In this document: positions 35,701 through 43,516 of the stretch, one piece after another
How the letters are laid out: the number at the start of each line of letters is the position of its first letter
Numbering within the stretch: position 1 is the first letter of the stretch
Assembly (NCBI GenBank): GCA_017618055.1
Contig: JAFZVB010000018.1
Location: 22,181 to 86,180, forward strand
Reading direction: 5' to 3'
From: Clostridia bacterium
Lineage (GTDB): Bacteria; Bacillota; Clostridia; Christensenellales; CAG-917
Length of the DNA stretch: 64,000 nucleotides
Program-made: the position numbers and the translations under genes
Notes under the pieces: model-generated
Database searches by the model: none
Seen by the model: the letters and a program-made list of their open reading frames with translations, nothing else
Told to the model about the DNA's origin: nothing

Positions 35701-37203
35701 ATTATCTTACACGATCAATTAGTTGTAACAAAAGATGACCTTCCAACAGATTTCTGGTTTGAATTACCAAATGATTATCCAGTATATTACGAGTACACAT
35801 TCTCAGAAGACAAAGTATACAAAGATAAGAATGGTAATATCACTGCATCATATACTGCTGGACAAACTGTAAAATTTAAGCCAGAAGAAGTTCCAGAAGA
35901 TTTGGGTGGACCATTAGATAGAGCATTCCTTTGGGACCAAGAATGGGGATTATTACAATATGATATGAATAACGGAGAAGAATTTGCAATTCATGGTAAC
36001 TTCTTCAGTATTGATTTATCCAAACTCCCATTAGTATGTTCATTTGAACCTAATATTGAACACCCAGAAAACCGTGATGCTTATTATATGGATTGGATGT
36101 CCAAGATTTCATTCTTAGACGTTAGAGGATATGACGTACGTTATACAAATGGTGTTAATACATATCTTGGTGGACAAAAACGTTACTTAACAGACCTTGG
36201 AGAAACACCAACAGAAGATGCAGATCATGACGAATACTTCTCATTTGATAACTTCATGGTAAGAGGTAATGCATCTCCAGTTCAATTATTACTCCATAGT
36301 GATACTCAATCAGCAACATGTGAAGCAACAAATCCTTTACATCAGAACCCAATAGGAAATCCTATTTATGGTGGTGGTATTATTTTCGTTAAAACACACT
36401 ATTGTCATTCCGATATTACTAACATCAATGCAAACTCTTGCTTCATTTCATTCTTCAGCAGAGACTATACTGTAAGTAATTATACAAAGCTTAAGTCATA
36501 TGACTCATACCTTAATGCGGTATATGCAAATGGTGAAACAGATATTACAATTACAAACTGTCACTTCAAACGTGCTGGCGGACCTCTTATGATTCTCACA
36601 CAAGGTACAGACGATTTGAAGAATGATGGAGAATTAAATACAAGTGACTATATTGAAATTCCTAAGATAGTTGTAAGTAGTGATAGTGTTCTTGAAAACT
36701 TTGTAGCTGGTGAAGAAGTTTGGTTCAACCTATTCGCTCCAGGACAAGTATCCTTACTAAAACCTCTTGATGGATTACTACAAGCTTATTTCCACAAGAC
36801 ATTCTTACAAGGAAATACATTCAACTTGATTGCAGTCTCATCTCAAGGACAAGCTTACTTATCATATAAGGGAGACAAAATGGATAGACGTTCAGCTGGT
36901 GGTCCATATAAAGAATCATATCTTGATGAGAATAAGACAACATTTGATAAAGTGTGCGATATAATTGAAGATGAACATACTGGCGGATTCCCTGTATTCA
37001 CAGTTTCAGACACAATAGCTGCAGTAGCACAAGCAAGTTCATATTATTTAAAAAATGCAAGTGGAACTGAATTGTCTGGTGAGACAGGAACACCAACTAT
37101 AATTGAATTTGGGTATACACCTCATAGCTATATTACAATTCACGTTGGAACTGGTGGTTCAGGATTGGGTATCTTTACAGGATTATATGACTATGCAGGT
37201 TAA
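32722..37203 (+). CDS. 1493-residue lipoprotein with bacterial Ig-like repeats
   Basis: A lipoprotein signal peptide (MKKRIGVIFLVFLVFVLCAMAFTAC, shown here as a charged start, hydrophobic core and lipobox-like FTAC) anchors Cys25. About eight bacterial Ig-like (Big_3-type) modules follow (about 35-780), each with a Y-x-V-x-D-x-I-x-F-x-x-x-x-V opening, a GLxVTAxY-like strand and a G-x-K-x-V-x-V-x-Y close. The last about 650 residues form a different mixed domain with NITNCHFKRAGGP-like turns near 1280. No LPxTG or SLH motif is seen. It is the last gene of the exporter operon and is followed by a strong terminator. Confidence 0.82.
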   Translation: MKKRIGVIFLVFLVFVLCAMAFTACHGGKYKMQDFIVDFEDFAKTYEVGDQVDLTKIKMYATFSDGTQEQIPLDKVSIKVDGVDVALNELTKITETVGTKIVEIKYSNVVRSVTIRVNEKHIAVLTSVTFNDANLRKQYNVNDTVSFAGLVVTAVYDGYENRNVELTDQNLAFFMGDENITGNLSRITETLGDKAIKVRYMTMTSTAAFTITVSDVLDSVVVDVPTTLKTSYKVNDAISFATVTATANYRSGRTEAAEVKYYLGDDEITNLSTLTATAGTKTVIAKATYQGVSGQKSIAINVENWIQSISLDTTGVQLEYVAEDAITIQNFADIVVRAVYADTTGNKNFYLTADGLEFVNANNDPISFESLTNTAGTKVITVKYEGKSDTFSVVVLEKDSALQSLTVTSQPTVASYTAGSTNVSLDGLVITGVYKTELARDNDVIAYADFATNGVNLYYNDALVTDINNLAKISPIGANTVTVGVNYLGKTATFNLTVTNNVTSLEIVSNASKLSYLVDEEVTFAGLSVKAIKNFGEEVIAFDALSFFNGTADLTSDLGAFTATPGNKTVTVKFQGQEISFGIEVTDYIINISLSGTTSFVTDVNVTPDSKFTAFTGLQVYANYKSGASELLESGYSFSGNAITVPGVKTVKVTYNTFENSDITLTVREVLNSIEVVDSSIPTKIVKNGEVEKYLIGITVLGHYAYKGDEEIIILNDNGQSFLYSKVSFAIKVAGEYQTINPLDMESIANESGNRELKLTYTYNDYTRSDEFILNVLVSGKGVDEFALPQSLVNYNATLAYGRANQDNVNSKQFESALFVNDEEDYLVGNDNPYRFVPTLSQVDIINETTNTLSSFEATSTIYLKNGVNFIELSYEQTGTYTKRWYHGSFDYVIEITNENKYQFLDDAENQSFKISVLPDANEFVYDPSDVNPVEWTVKVIKGYNLYDSKEICLLEQPSEATRAIRSSKYPAGRTYWDSIKTQLGLTGKRYSSIILHDQLVVTKDDLPTDFWFELPNDYPVYYEYTFSEDKVYKDKNGNITASYTAGQTVKFKPEEVPEDLGGPLDRAFLWDQEWGLLQYDMNNGEEFAIHGNFFSIDLSKLPLVCSFEPNIEHPENRDAYYMDWMSKISFLDVRGYDVRYTNGVNTYLGGQKRYLTDLGETPTEDADHDEYFSFDNFMVRGNASPVQLLLHSDTQSATCEATNPLHQNPIGNPIYGGGIIFVKTHYCHSDITNINANSCFISFFSRDYTVSNYTKLKSYDSYLNAVYANGETDITITNCHFKRAGGPLMILTQGTDDLKNDGELNTSDYIEIPKIVVSSDSVLENFVAGEEVWFNLFAPGQVSLLKPLDGLLQAYFHKTFLQGNTFNLIAVSSQGQAYLSYKGDKMDRRSAGGPYKESYLDENKTTFDKVCDIIEDEHTGGFPVFTVSDTIAAVAQASSYYLKNASGTELSGETGTPTIIEFGYTPHSYITIHVGTGGSGLGIFTGLYDYAG

Positions 37204-37234
37204 TTCCTAAACAATACCTTAAGGTATAACACAT

Positions 37235-37268
37235 TACACCCATGGCGTTTGCTGTGGGTGTATTTTTT
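37235..37268 (+). terminator. Terminator of the exporter/Ig-lipoprotein operon
   Basis: TACACCCA (37235-37242) pairs with TGGGTGTA (37254-37261), then TTTTTTT. A separate perfect palindrome, ATACCTTAAGGTAT (37214-37227), lies just upstream. Confidence 0.9.
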
Positions 37269-37302
37269 TGTATATTGTGCTAGAATATACAAGAGGTAAA
37301 TT

Positions 37303-38007
37303 ATGAACAAGAAGTTAACCATTATTGTTTGTATAATCTTGGTATTAGGTTTAATATCTGCATCCATTGGGATAGGGTATTACTATGGTGTTTATGAAAA
37401 GAATATTCAAAAAGAAACACATAATATTTTCTATGACTATTATGTAGCTAAGGTTGCTCAGTTTAAAGAAGAGAATAAGACTCTTGGGGAAGTAGATGTT
37501 GCTTTCTTGGGAGATAGTCTTACAGATGGTTATCCTGTTCAAAATTGGTATCCTCAGTATAATGTTGTAAATAGGGGAATTGGAGCAGACTCAACGTGGG
37601 GATTAGAAGAGAGATTGGATTGCTCTGCATATGATGTTAACCCTAAGGTCATTGTTATGCTAATTGGTATAAACAATTTGGATACTATGCTTCAAAACTA
37701 TGAAAGAATAGTACAAAAGATAAAACAAAATCTCCCAAGTACAAAGATTATTATAGAATCCATAACTCCAGAATCTGGAGACTTCGCATTTAGAAATCCG
37801 CAAGCCATTACAAATAATATAGAGCTTAAAAAGATTGCAGAAAGAAATGGATGTACATATATAGATATGTATTCAGAACTTCTAGATCCAAATACCAATG
37901 AACTCAAACTTGAATATACTATAGAAGGATTGCATTTTACAGACCAGGGATACAAAAAAATAACTGGCGTTCTCACACCAGTTATTGCCTCGTTATTAGG
38001 TTTTTAA
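37303..38007 (+). CDS. Membrane-anchored SGNH/GDSL hydrolase
   Basis: 234 residues. An N-terminal hydrophobic helix (about 5-28) exports or anchors the domain. SGNH blocks are all present: block I FLGDSLTDGY with catalytic Ser72, block II Gly in NRGIGADST, block III Asn in IGINNLD, and block V D-x-x-H-like GLHFTDQGY. It is probably an extracytoplasmic esterase acting on acyl groups of cell-wall or carbohydrate polymers; the substrate is not known. Its 3' end overlaps the terminator of the convergent phosphodiesterase gene. Confidence 0.85.
   Translation: MNKKLTIIVCIILVLGLISASIGIGYYYGVYEKNIQKETHNIFYDYYVAKVAQFKEENKTLGEVDVAFLGDSLTDGYPVQNWYPQYNVVNRGIGADSTWGLEERLDCSAYDVNPKVIVMLIGINNLDTMLQNYERIVQKIKQNLPSTKIIIESITPESGDFAFRNPQAITNNIELKKIAERNGCTYIDMYSELLDPNTNELKLEYTIEGLHFTDQGYKKITGVLTPVIASLLGF
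37952..37986 (-). terminator. Minus-strand terminator embedded in the SGNH hydrolase gene
   Basis: On the minus strand AATAACTGG (37978-37986) pairs with CCAGTTATT (37959-37967) and runs into seven T (37954-37960). It would end transcription of the glycerophosphodiesterase gene within the 3' end of the convergent coding region. Confidence 0.8.
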
Positions 38008-38010
38008 TTA

Positions 38011-38754
38011 TTATCCAACCATATTCTTTAACATAGCAGGTCTCTTTGTTGTTATATTATCTGGAGCATAATATAGTGCTCTAGTTGCAAAATATGAATC
38101 ATTAATTGTCCAGATGGATACTAATAATCCATTGTCATGGAATGTCTTAACAAGTTTCTTGCTAATGAACATTTGATGCATATTAATTCCAATAGCACCT
38201 TTGTCTTTAACTGTTTGTACTAATTCGTCTAAATATTTTTGGTTATTAATCTTTAGAAGGTTTGGATAACAGTTGTAATAGTATGCAATTCCTGGGCATC
38301 CCGTCTTCACAGCCTCTACAAACTCTTCTTTTACTCCGGTAAAGAAAACCCTAAGGTTAAGGCCATAAGTTGTAATTAGAGCCAATACAGCAGGCATATT
38401 GTCTGTTTGTTTAACATCTATGTTAGCCCTGAGTGTTGGATGTTCTGCCAAGAACTTACAAGCATCTTCAAAAGTTGTTTCGCCACCTTTAACTTTTCCA
38501 TGTGCAAGAACTGGTTTGTCTCCATCAAAGCTGAGGTCAAATTCAATAATGTCTGCACCAGCATTGTATCCTGCTTCCATAGATTGTACTGTGTTAGCTT
38601 TGGATCCTTCACAACCTGTATGTGCTGTAATTGTCATATATGGGTTTGTATCATGCTTTGTGTATTTGAATACACAGAATGAAATTACAAAACAAGCACC
38701 AACTATAATGCCTATCATAATAATTGCAATAATTGCTTTAAATAATGCTTTCAT
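38011..38754 (-). CDS. Membrane-anchored glycerophosphodiester phosphodiesterase family protein
   Basis: 247 residues starting at ATG 38754 (GGAGG close upstream; a longer frame to 38775 lacks a site). An N-terminal membrane helix (about 5-30) precedes a GDPD barrel: MTITAHTGCEG with catalytic His, SANTVQSMEAGYNAG-like (KANTVQSM), metal site IIEFDLSFDGDKPVLAHG (E-x-D and second His), and RANIDVKQ. The usual HRG-x-x-ENT is HTG-x-x-x-x-NT here, a mild variant. It probably degrades phospholipid head groups or teichoic acid outside the membrane. Confidence 0.85.
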   Translation of the reverse strand: MKALFKAIIAIIMIGIIVGACFVISFCVFKYTKHDTNPYMTITAHTGCEGSKANTVQSMEAGYNAGADIIEFDLSFDGDKPVLAHGKVKGGETTFEDACKFLAEHPTLRANIDVKQTDNMPAVLALITTYGLNLRVFFTGVKEEFVEAVKTGCPGIAYYYNCYPNLLKINNQKYLDELVQTVKDKGAIGINMHQMFISKKLVKTFHDNGLLVSIWTINDSYFATRALYYAPDNITTKRPAMLKNMVG

Positions 38755-38855
38755 AATTAATCCTCCACAAATCATTATATCATAATTTGAAATTTAATGA
38801 TATAATTAAAAAAATATGATGATTATTTAGCAACGAAATAAAGGAGGAGACAGCT

Positions 38856-39083
38856 ATGCCATATATCAACATTAAAGGTTATCCAAAGGATGAAGCAACA
38901 AAGAAGAAAGTTGTAGAGGAAATAAATAATATATTTATTAGAGAGTGGGGTTGTCCTCCAGGAGCAATTTCCATAGCAGTTGAAGAAGTAGATCCAAAGG
39001 AATGGGAAGAAAAGGTTGTAGAAGGACAGATTAAGCCTAACAAAGACAATCTATTCATATTCAACGGAGAAAAGCTAAAATAA
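38856..39083 (+). CDS. 4-oxalocrotonate tautomerase family protein
   Basis: 75 residues, within the 60-80 range of the family. It begins MPYINIKG, so removal of Met exposes the catalytic N-terminal Pro. Conserved PGAISIAVEEVDPKEW follows. Such proteins form hexamers and catalyse keto-enol tautomerisation or related reactions. A strong AGGAGG (38840-38846) precedes it. It stands alone between terminators, so its pathway is not clear. Confidence 0.88.
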   Translation: MPYINIKGYPKDEATKKKVVEEINNIFIREWGCPPGAISIAVEEVDPKEWEEKVVEGQIKPNKDNLFIFNGEKLK

Positions 39084-39105
39084 TATAAAAACTTGTTATA
39101 ATTAC

Positions 39106-39136
39106 AGCTCAACTTTAAATGGTTGGGCTATTTTTT
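39106..39136 (+). terminator. Terminator after the tautomerase gene
   Basis: AGCTCAAC (39106-39113) pairs with GTTGGGCT (39122-39129) with one G-U, then ATTTTTTATTT. Confidence 0.85.
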
Positions 39137-39237
39137 ATTTAAATAGAGTAAAAATGGATTTTTGTCCATTGTGGAGGCATTTATCAAAAATATATAATTT
39201 CAATAAAGTGATAAATATTATTTATAGGAGATAGATT

Positions 39238-42200
39238 ATGAAAACAAAAAGAATAAGCTTTCTAGCACTCATTTTGGTTTTGGCGTTTATTCTTACCATG
39301 TCTGTTGTTCTTATTGCAACTAGAGATGTATCTTATGCAGCATCTCATTCGGTAGGATTTGCAATTAAGGAAAAATCAGATGTTTATTTTGTTGAAACAG
39401 GTAACAATAAGGTTCAAAACACAGTAACAGGCAATGATGGAAAAATTCCACATTTACCTGAACTATATAGAACAGATTCTTTAGATTTCCGTTTTGATGG
39501 TTGGTACATATCAAATACTGAAACTCTAGTAACAGAGGATACCGTTCTTGATAGTGATGTAACTCTTGTTGATAGATGGACCTATATAGCTTTTGATTCC
39601 GGAAACAAGGTTTCAAATATTACTATCAATAACCCAGCATTGTCTGTAGGAACCAAGCAAGGAGAATACTCCGGAACTGTGGCAACTGCAAACGTAGATG
39701 GTATAACTGCAACTAGTGGTAAATCTTTCACAATCTATAAAGGTCTTAATAAGAGTGGAAATCCACTTGAGGGAGAGGAAGAAGTTGAGATTAACAAAAA
39801 CTATTCCGTAGTAACAACCGTTACATTGAAAGATGGATTTAAATTTGACGACCAACTTCATATCACTGCATCTAACGGCTTGGCAGCAGGTGAGAAATAT
39901 AAGGGCAACTTCTGGACAACAGGTTGGAGCACAGATGCAACACAAGTTGAAGTAATTATTAACTTTGTTAATAGTGGAGAGTATTATTTCTTACAACAAC
40001 CAGAATCTCGTAATTTAGAGAACTATGCAGAGTATCATTATTATTATCTCTTAAACGATGAAGGTTCAGACCCACTTCAATCTGTAGTATTACAATATAA
40101 AGACAACTCAGATCAATGGGCAATATTTGGACCAGCAACTAATGTTGTTTCTCCATATGTAAATAAGACACATACATTCCGTCTTGTAGCAGCATATGAA
40201 CATGGAACAATTTATAGTGAACCTTGGACAATTACTTGGTCTGTAATAGATGCAACAATAGATGAAATTAATTTGGGTGTCACTATTCCAAAGGCAGGCG
40301 CAAATGCAGACTATACAATAAGCAATAGCAATTGTCGTTTTGTTTTATCAGATATAAATGATACAACAACAAAGAATGGTGTATCTTGGACTGGAAGCAC
40401 TTCTGGTGCATTGCCAGTAGCAAGTGCAACATTTAACAATGCTGAAGACTATACACTTTCAATTAAGTTAACTGCAAGAGATGGTTATTCATTTGATGTA
40501 GCTAATATGAATGCATTATTCAATGGAAATTATGTTGCAACAGCTACAGGAACTTCTAGTGAAATAACTATTTCATATACATTTGAAAAAGATGCACCTT
40601 TAACTCATACAGTATACTTTAACGAAAGTCTACATGGAACAGGAACGATGGCACCAGTTGATGTTAATGACGGAGCAGAGTACATTCTTCCAGATTGTAC
40701 ATACACACCAGAAACAAACTATGAGTTTGCTGCTTGGTCTATTTCTGAAAACCTTTATAAACCAGGAGATACAATCGTTGTAAATTCTAACGAACATGTA
40801 TTTGCAGTATGGCAAGCAACAAGTACTCCAGCATCTGAAGGCTTTACAACTCAACCAACAGGTGGAACAACATCTGCTCATTCTTACTATACAGTAAGTT
40901 TTGAACTAGATAATGCAATTTCTTATGATAATATATCCGTATTGGAATATGATGAAAATGCAGGAACTTGGAGTGGTATGCCTATGGTTCGTGATTTGCA
41001 ACAAATAGTAGTAGATGGAAAAATTAGGAAGGTAAGTTTCTATGCAGAAGATGTTTGTGCAAAACTTTTAAGATTATATGCATATAATTCCAGTATTGCA
41101 GTTGCAAAGAGTGATACTTTCACAGTTAGTTGGACACCATCTGAATTAACAAAAGAACCACAAGGTATAACTCTTACAGTAGGTTCAACTTATACATTTA
41201 CATGGGATGCAACATTTGATGCAAGATATAGAATTCTAGAGTATGATACAGAGTATTCAGATTGGTCTTTAATTGCCGATACAACAGACAAGTCATATTC
41301 TGTAACTTCAGACACAGTAAAATCTGTTACATATCAAGTTTGTGCAGATATACCATATACCATAGCAAATGGACAAACCAACTATGTCTTTGATGTAGTA
41401 GTTAGCCAATCATTTATTGTTAGTTGGGTAGAACCAGCACCAGTAGAGTATATGTATTCATATTATCCAGGCGAGGCTCAAGGTTCCCCAGATTCAGATT
41501 ATGCAGAAGATGGTGAACAAATCACATTGTTGGCTTGTATGTTCTCAGCACCAGATGGCAAGCAATTCGCAGGTTGGGCAGTAGGAAGTATAAGCGCAAC
41601 ACCTTTAAAACAACCAGGAGATAAGATTGCAATTACAGCCGAGACATATATCTATGCAATCTGGGAAGATATTCCAGCAGCAACATATACAGTATCCTTT
41701 AATGCAAATGGTGGTACAGGAAATATGGCTGATGTTGCAAATGTAAGCGGTAGTTATACACTTCCAGCAAACGGATTTACTGCACCTGTTAATAAACAAT
41801 TCAAGGGTTGGGCATTATCTTCAACCGGAGAGGTTATTGCAACAGCAACTATTAACGTTACAGCAGCAACAACTTTATATGCTATTTGGGAAGATATTCC
41901 TGTAGATCCATCAACAATAATTGATGAAGACATTACAGAGCAACAAGCAAGTGCAGGATACAATACAACAGCATTCGCAGATGCAAAAGCAGCAGGAAAG
42001 ACAGTTGAACTAACAATTGGAACATCTAAAGTGTCATTTGATAGTGCAGCAGTTAATGCAATTGGTACTGCAGCAAATGTAACATTCACCATGACAACAA
42101 GCAATGATGTATCAGATGCTGGAATAGAGGGAGCACAACTTGTAATCAATATTACATTGGATGGATTCACAGCTGGAAATGCAACAGTAGTAGTTCCATT

Positions 42201-42585
42201 CACAACAGCTGTACCTCAAGGAAAAGTTGCAAAAGTTTACTATGTAAATGGAAACACAAAGACAGATATGAATGCAGTATTTGCAGATGGAAAGGTAACA
42301 TTTACTATCCCACACTTCAGCAAGTATGTTGTAGTATTTGAAAATGCTGTTCAACCACAACCAGCAAACCCAGATCAACCAGAACAACCTGAGCAACCTG
42401 AACAACCAAGTGTCCAACCAGCAAAGAAGGGATTAAGCGCTGGCGCAATAGCAGGTATTGTTATCGCAATAGTAGTAGTACTCGTAGGTGCTGGAGTTGC
42501 AGTTTTCTTTGTTCTTAAAAACAAGAAATCTTCTAAACCACAAACCGAAGAAAAGGCAGAAGATGAAGTAAAGACTGAAGAATAA
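39238..42585 (+). CDS. InlB-repeat surface protein with C-terminal membrane anchor
   Basis: 1115 residues. A signal peptide (about 1-34, ending SYAAS) leads an extracellular protein with one InlB B-like repeat near the N-terminus (FRFDGWYI), beta-sandwich regions, then three more repeats (about 460-890; EFAAWS, QFAGWAV, QFKGWAL, each followed by YAIW or FAVW). A further beta domain (about 895-1035) ends PHFSKYVVVFE. A (Q/E)-Pro repeat linker (QPEQPEQPEQP) leads to a membrane helix (about 1064-1090), KNKK stop-transfer and an acidic tail. It lacks LPxTG, so anchoring is by the helix. AGGAGA at 39227 sets the start. Confidence 0.83.
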   Translation: MKTKRISFLALILVLAFILTMSVVLIATRDVSYAASHSVGFAIKEKSDVYFVETGNNKVQNTVTGNDGKIPHLPELYRTDSLDFRFDGWYISNTETLVTEDTVLDSDVTLVDRWTYIAFDSGNKVSNITINNPALSVGTKQGEYSGTVATANVDGITATSGKSFTIYKGLNKSGNPLEGEEEVEINKNYSVVTTVTLKDGFKFDDQLHITASNGLAAGEKYKGNFWTTGWSTDATQVEVIINFVNSGEYYFLQQPESRNLENYAEYHYYYLLNDEGSDPLQSVVLQYKDNSDQWAIFGPATNVVSPYVNKTHTFRLVAAYEHGTIYSEPWTITWSVIDATIDEINLGVTIPKAGANADYTISNSNCRFVLSDINDTTTKNGVSWTGSTSGALPVASATFNNAEDYTLSIKLTARDGYSFDVANMNALFNGNYVATATGTSSEITISYTFEKDAPLTHTVYFNESLHGTGTMAPVDVNDGAEYILPDCTYTPETNYEFAAWSISENLYKPGDTIVVNSNEHVFAVWQATSTPASEGFTTQPTGGTTSAHSYYTVSFELDNAISYDNISVLEYDENAGTWSGMPMVRDLQQIVVDGKIRKVSFYAEDVCAKLLRLYAYNSSIAVAKSDTFTVSWTPSELTKEPQGITLTVGSTYTFTWDATFDARYRILEYDTEYSDWSLIADTTDKSYSVTSDTVKSVTYQVCADIPYTIANGQTNYVFDVVVSQSFIVSWVEPAPVEYMYSYYPGEAQGSPDSDYAEDGEQITLLACMFSAPDGKQFAGWAVGSISATPLKQPGDKIAITAETYIYAIWEDIPAATYTVSFNANGGTGNMADVANVSGSYTLPANGFTAPVNKQFKGWALSSTGEVIATATINVTAATTLYAIWEDIPVDPSTIIDEDITEQQASAGYNTTAFADAKAAGKTVELTIGTSKVSFDSAAVNAIGTAANVTFTMTTSNDVSDAGIEGAQLVINITLDGFTAGNATVVVPFTTAVPQGKVAKVYYVNGNTKTDMNAVFADGKVTFTIPHFSKYVVVFENAVQPQPANPDQPEQPEQPEQPSVQPAKKGLSAGAIAGIVIAIVVVLVGAGVAVFFVLKNKKSSKPQTEEKAEDEVKTEE

Positions 42586-42608
42586 AGATAATTGAGTATA
42601 TAAAAATA

Positions 42609-42638
42609 GGAGTCACAAATTAAGTGGCTCCTTTTTTT
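42609..42638. terminator. Terminator abutting the tRNA 3' end
   Basis: GGAGTCAC (42609-42616) pairs with GTGGCTCC (42624-42631), followed by seven T. On the minus strand the same stem is followed by TATTTTTAT, so it can also terminate the tRNA transcript. Confidence 0.85.
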
Positions 42639-42712
42639 GGCACTCCCTGCGGGAATCGAACCCACAACTAGCCCTTAGGAGGGGCTTGTTATATCCATTT
42701 AACTAAGAGAGC
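42638..42712 (-). tRNA. tRNA-Arg (anticodon CCT)
   Basis: A 75-nt minus-strand cloverleaf. The acceptor GCTCTCT pairs with AGGGAGT (with a G1-U72 and a G-U wobble). The D-arm is GTTA/TAAC, the anticodon stem AGCCC/GGGCT with loop CTCCTAA giving anticodon CCT, and the T-arm GTGGG/CCCGC with TTCGATT. Discriminator G and an encoded CCA follow. It decodes AGG. Confidence 0.93.
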
Positions 42713-42750
42713 GTAGAATAGATTTTAACATATTCGTATATTATTAAAAA

Positions 42751-43455
42751 CTATTTTTTGTATTTCAATAGTAACTCTTTGTCTTCCTTGCTTACTCTAA
42801 AACTATCTCTGCATTTAGATATTGCTTTGTTTACAGTGAATTTTTGTAGAGAAGTGGTGGAGAGATATTCAAGAGTGTCATCTCTTCTTTTTATAAAGGC
42901 ATCACAAATGAACCATGCAATACACATATTAACATAGTATTCTTCTTCGTCCTTCATTTCTTCTAAAAGAGTAAATATCTCTTTGAGATAATCTGTTTCT
43001 ATAAGTTTAAAGAAAACAAGAATTCCACATCTTCTTTTGTATGTATATTTGGATTTTAAAGAGTCTTTAGCATAATTGAACCAAGTGTCCATATTTTTCT
43101 TGTTAATATAGAACTTTAGAGAGTCTGTATGGGCCCAAGAATCGCATTTAGGAAGATAATTGTCCAAGTATTCAATTTGAGCCTTTTCGTCTTTTATAAG
43201 GCTTATAATGAGTCCTATAATAATAAACTCTTCGTAATTTAGACATGGGTTGTTATTTATATAAGATAAATAATTGCCCTTAAAGATTTGTTTTGCCATT
43301 AAACGAAGTGTGGGGGTTGGGATACCTAATACTTCTTGGTTTGTGTTTACTATCTTCTTTTCAAATATTGCTTTTTTTGGATTAGATAAAGAGAGGAGAT
43401 ATTTCTCAAACTCTTTAAATGTTTCCTTAGTCCAATTTTTTTTCTTTAAATCCAT
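42751..43455 (-). CDS. AlkD-like DNA alkylation repair glycosylase
   Basis: 234 residues of ALK/HEAT-like helical repeats. It removes positively charged 3-methyladenine and 7-methylguanine lesions. Residues matching the AlkD active site are present: W107 and D111 (DSWAHTD), R142 (YKRRCG) and W181 (CIAWFICDAF), followed by the C-terminal NKAISKCRDSFRVS typical of the family. No clear ribosome site precedes the ATG, and the gene lies just beyond the terminator of the upstream transporter operon, so its expression may depend on read-through or a promoter I cannot see. Confidence 0.9.
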   Translation of the reverse strand: MDLKKKNWTKETFKEFEKYLLSLSNPKKAIFEKKIVNTNQEVLGIPTPTLRLMAKQIFKGNYLSYINNNPCLNYEEFIIIGLIISLIKDEKAQIEYLDNYLPKCDSWAHTDSLKFYINKKNMDTWFNYAKDSLKSKYTYKRRCGILVFFKLIETDYLKEIFTLLEEMKDEEEYYVNMCIAWFICDAFIKRRDDTLEYLSTTSLQKFTVNKAISKCRDSFRVSKEDKELLLKYKK

Positions 43456-43460
43456 AATCT

Positions 43461-43494
43461 TAAAAATAGGGGAGGACCAGATTTAGATCCTCCC
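43461..43494 (-). terminator. Terminator of the DUF5058/GPH transporter operon
   Basis: Minus strand GGGAGGA (43488-43494) pairs with TCCTCCC (43470-43476), then CTATTTTTA. It separates the GPH transporter from the AlkD-like gene. Confidence 0.85.
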
Positions 43495-43516
43495 ACTATA
43501 TCATAATACTTAGGTA

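Noticed and set aside
32722..37203. CRISPR or tandem DNA repeat in the Ig-repeat gene
   Set aside because: Repeats are at the protein level with diverged DNA; no direct repeat with spacers is present.
39238..42585. Sortase (LPxTG) anchoring of the surface protein
   Set aside because: No LPxTG-like motif before the C-terminal helix; it ends with a stop-transfer and acidic cytoplasmic tail.
41605..42665. Several minus-strand frames opposite the 39.2 kb surface protein
   Set aside because: They mirror GCA/ACA-rich codons and lack ribosome sites or recognisable domains.
42638..42712. Integration site of a mobile element at tRNA-Arg
   Set aside because: No integrase, second half-site repeat or change of coding style is visible on either side.
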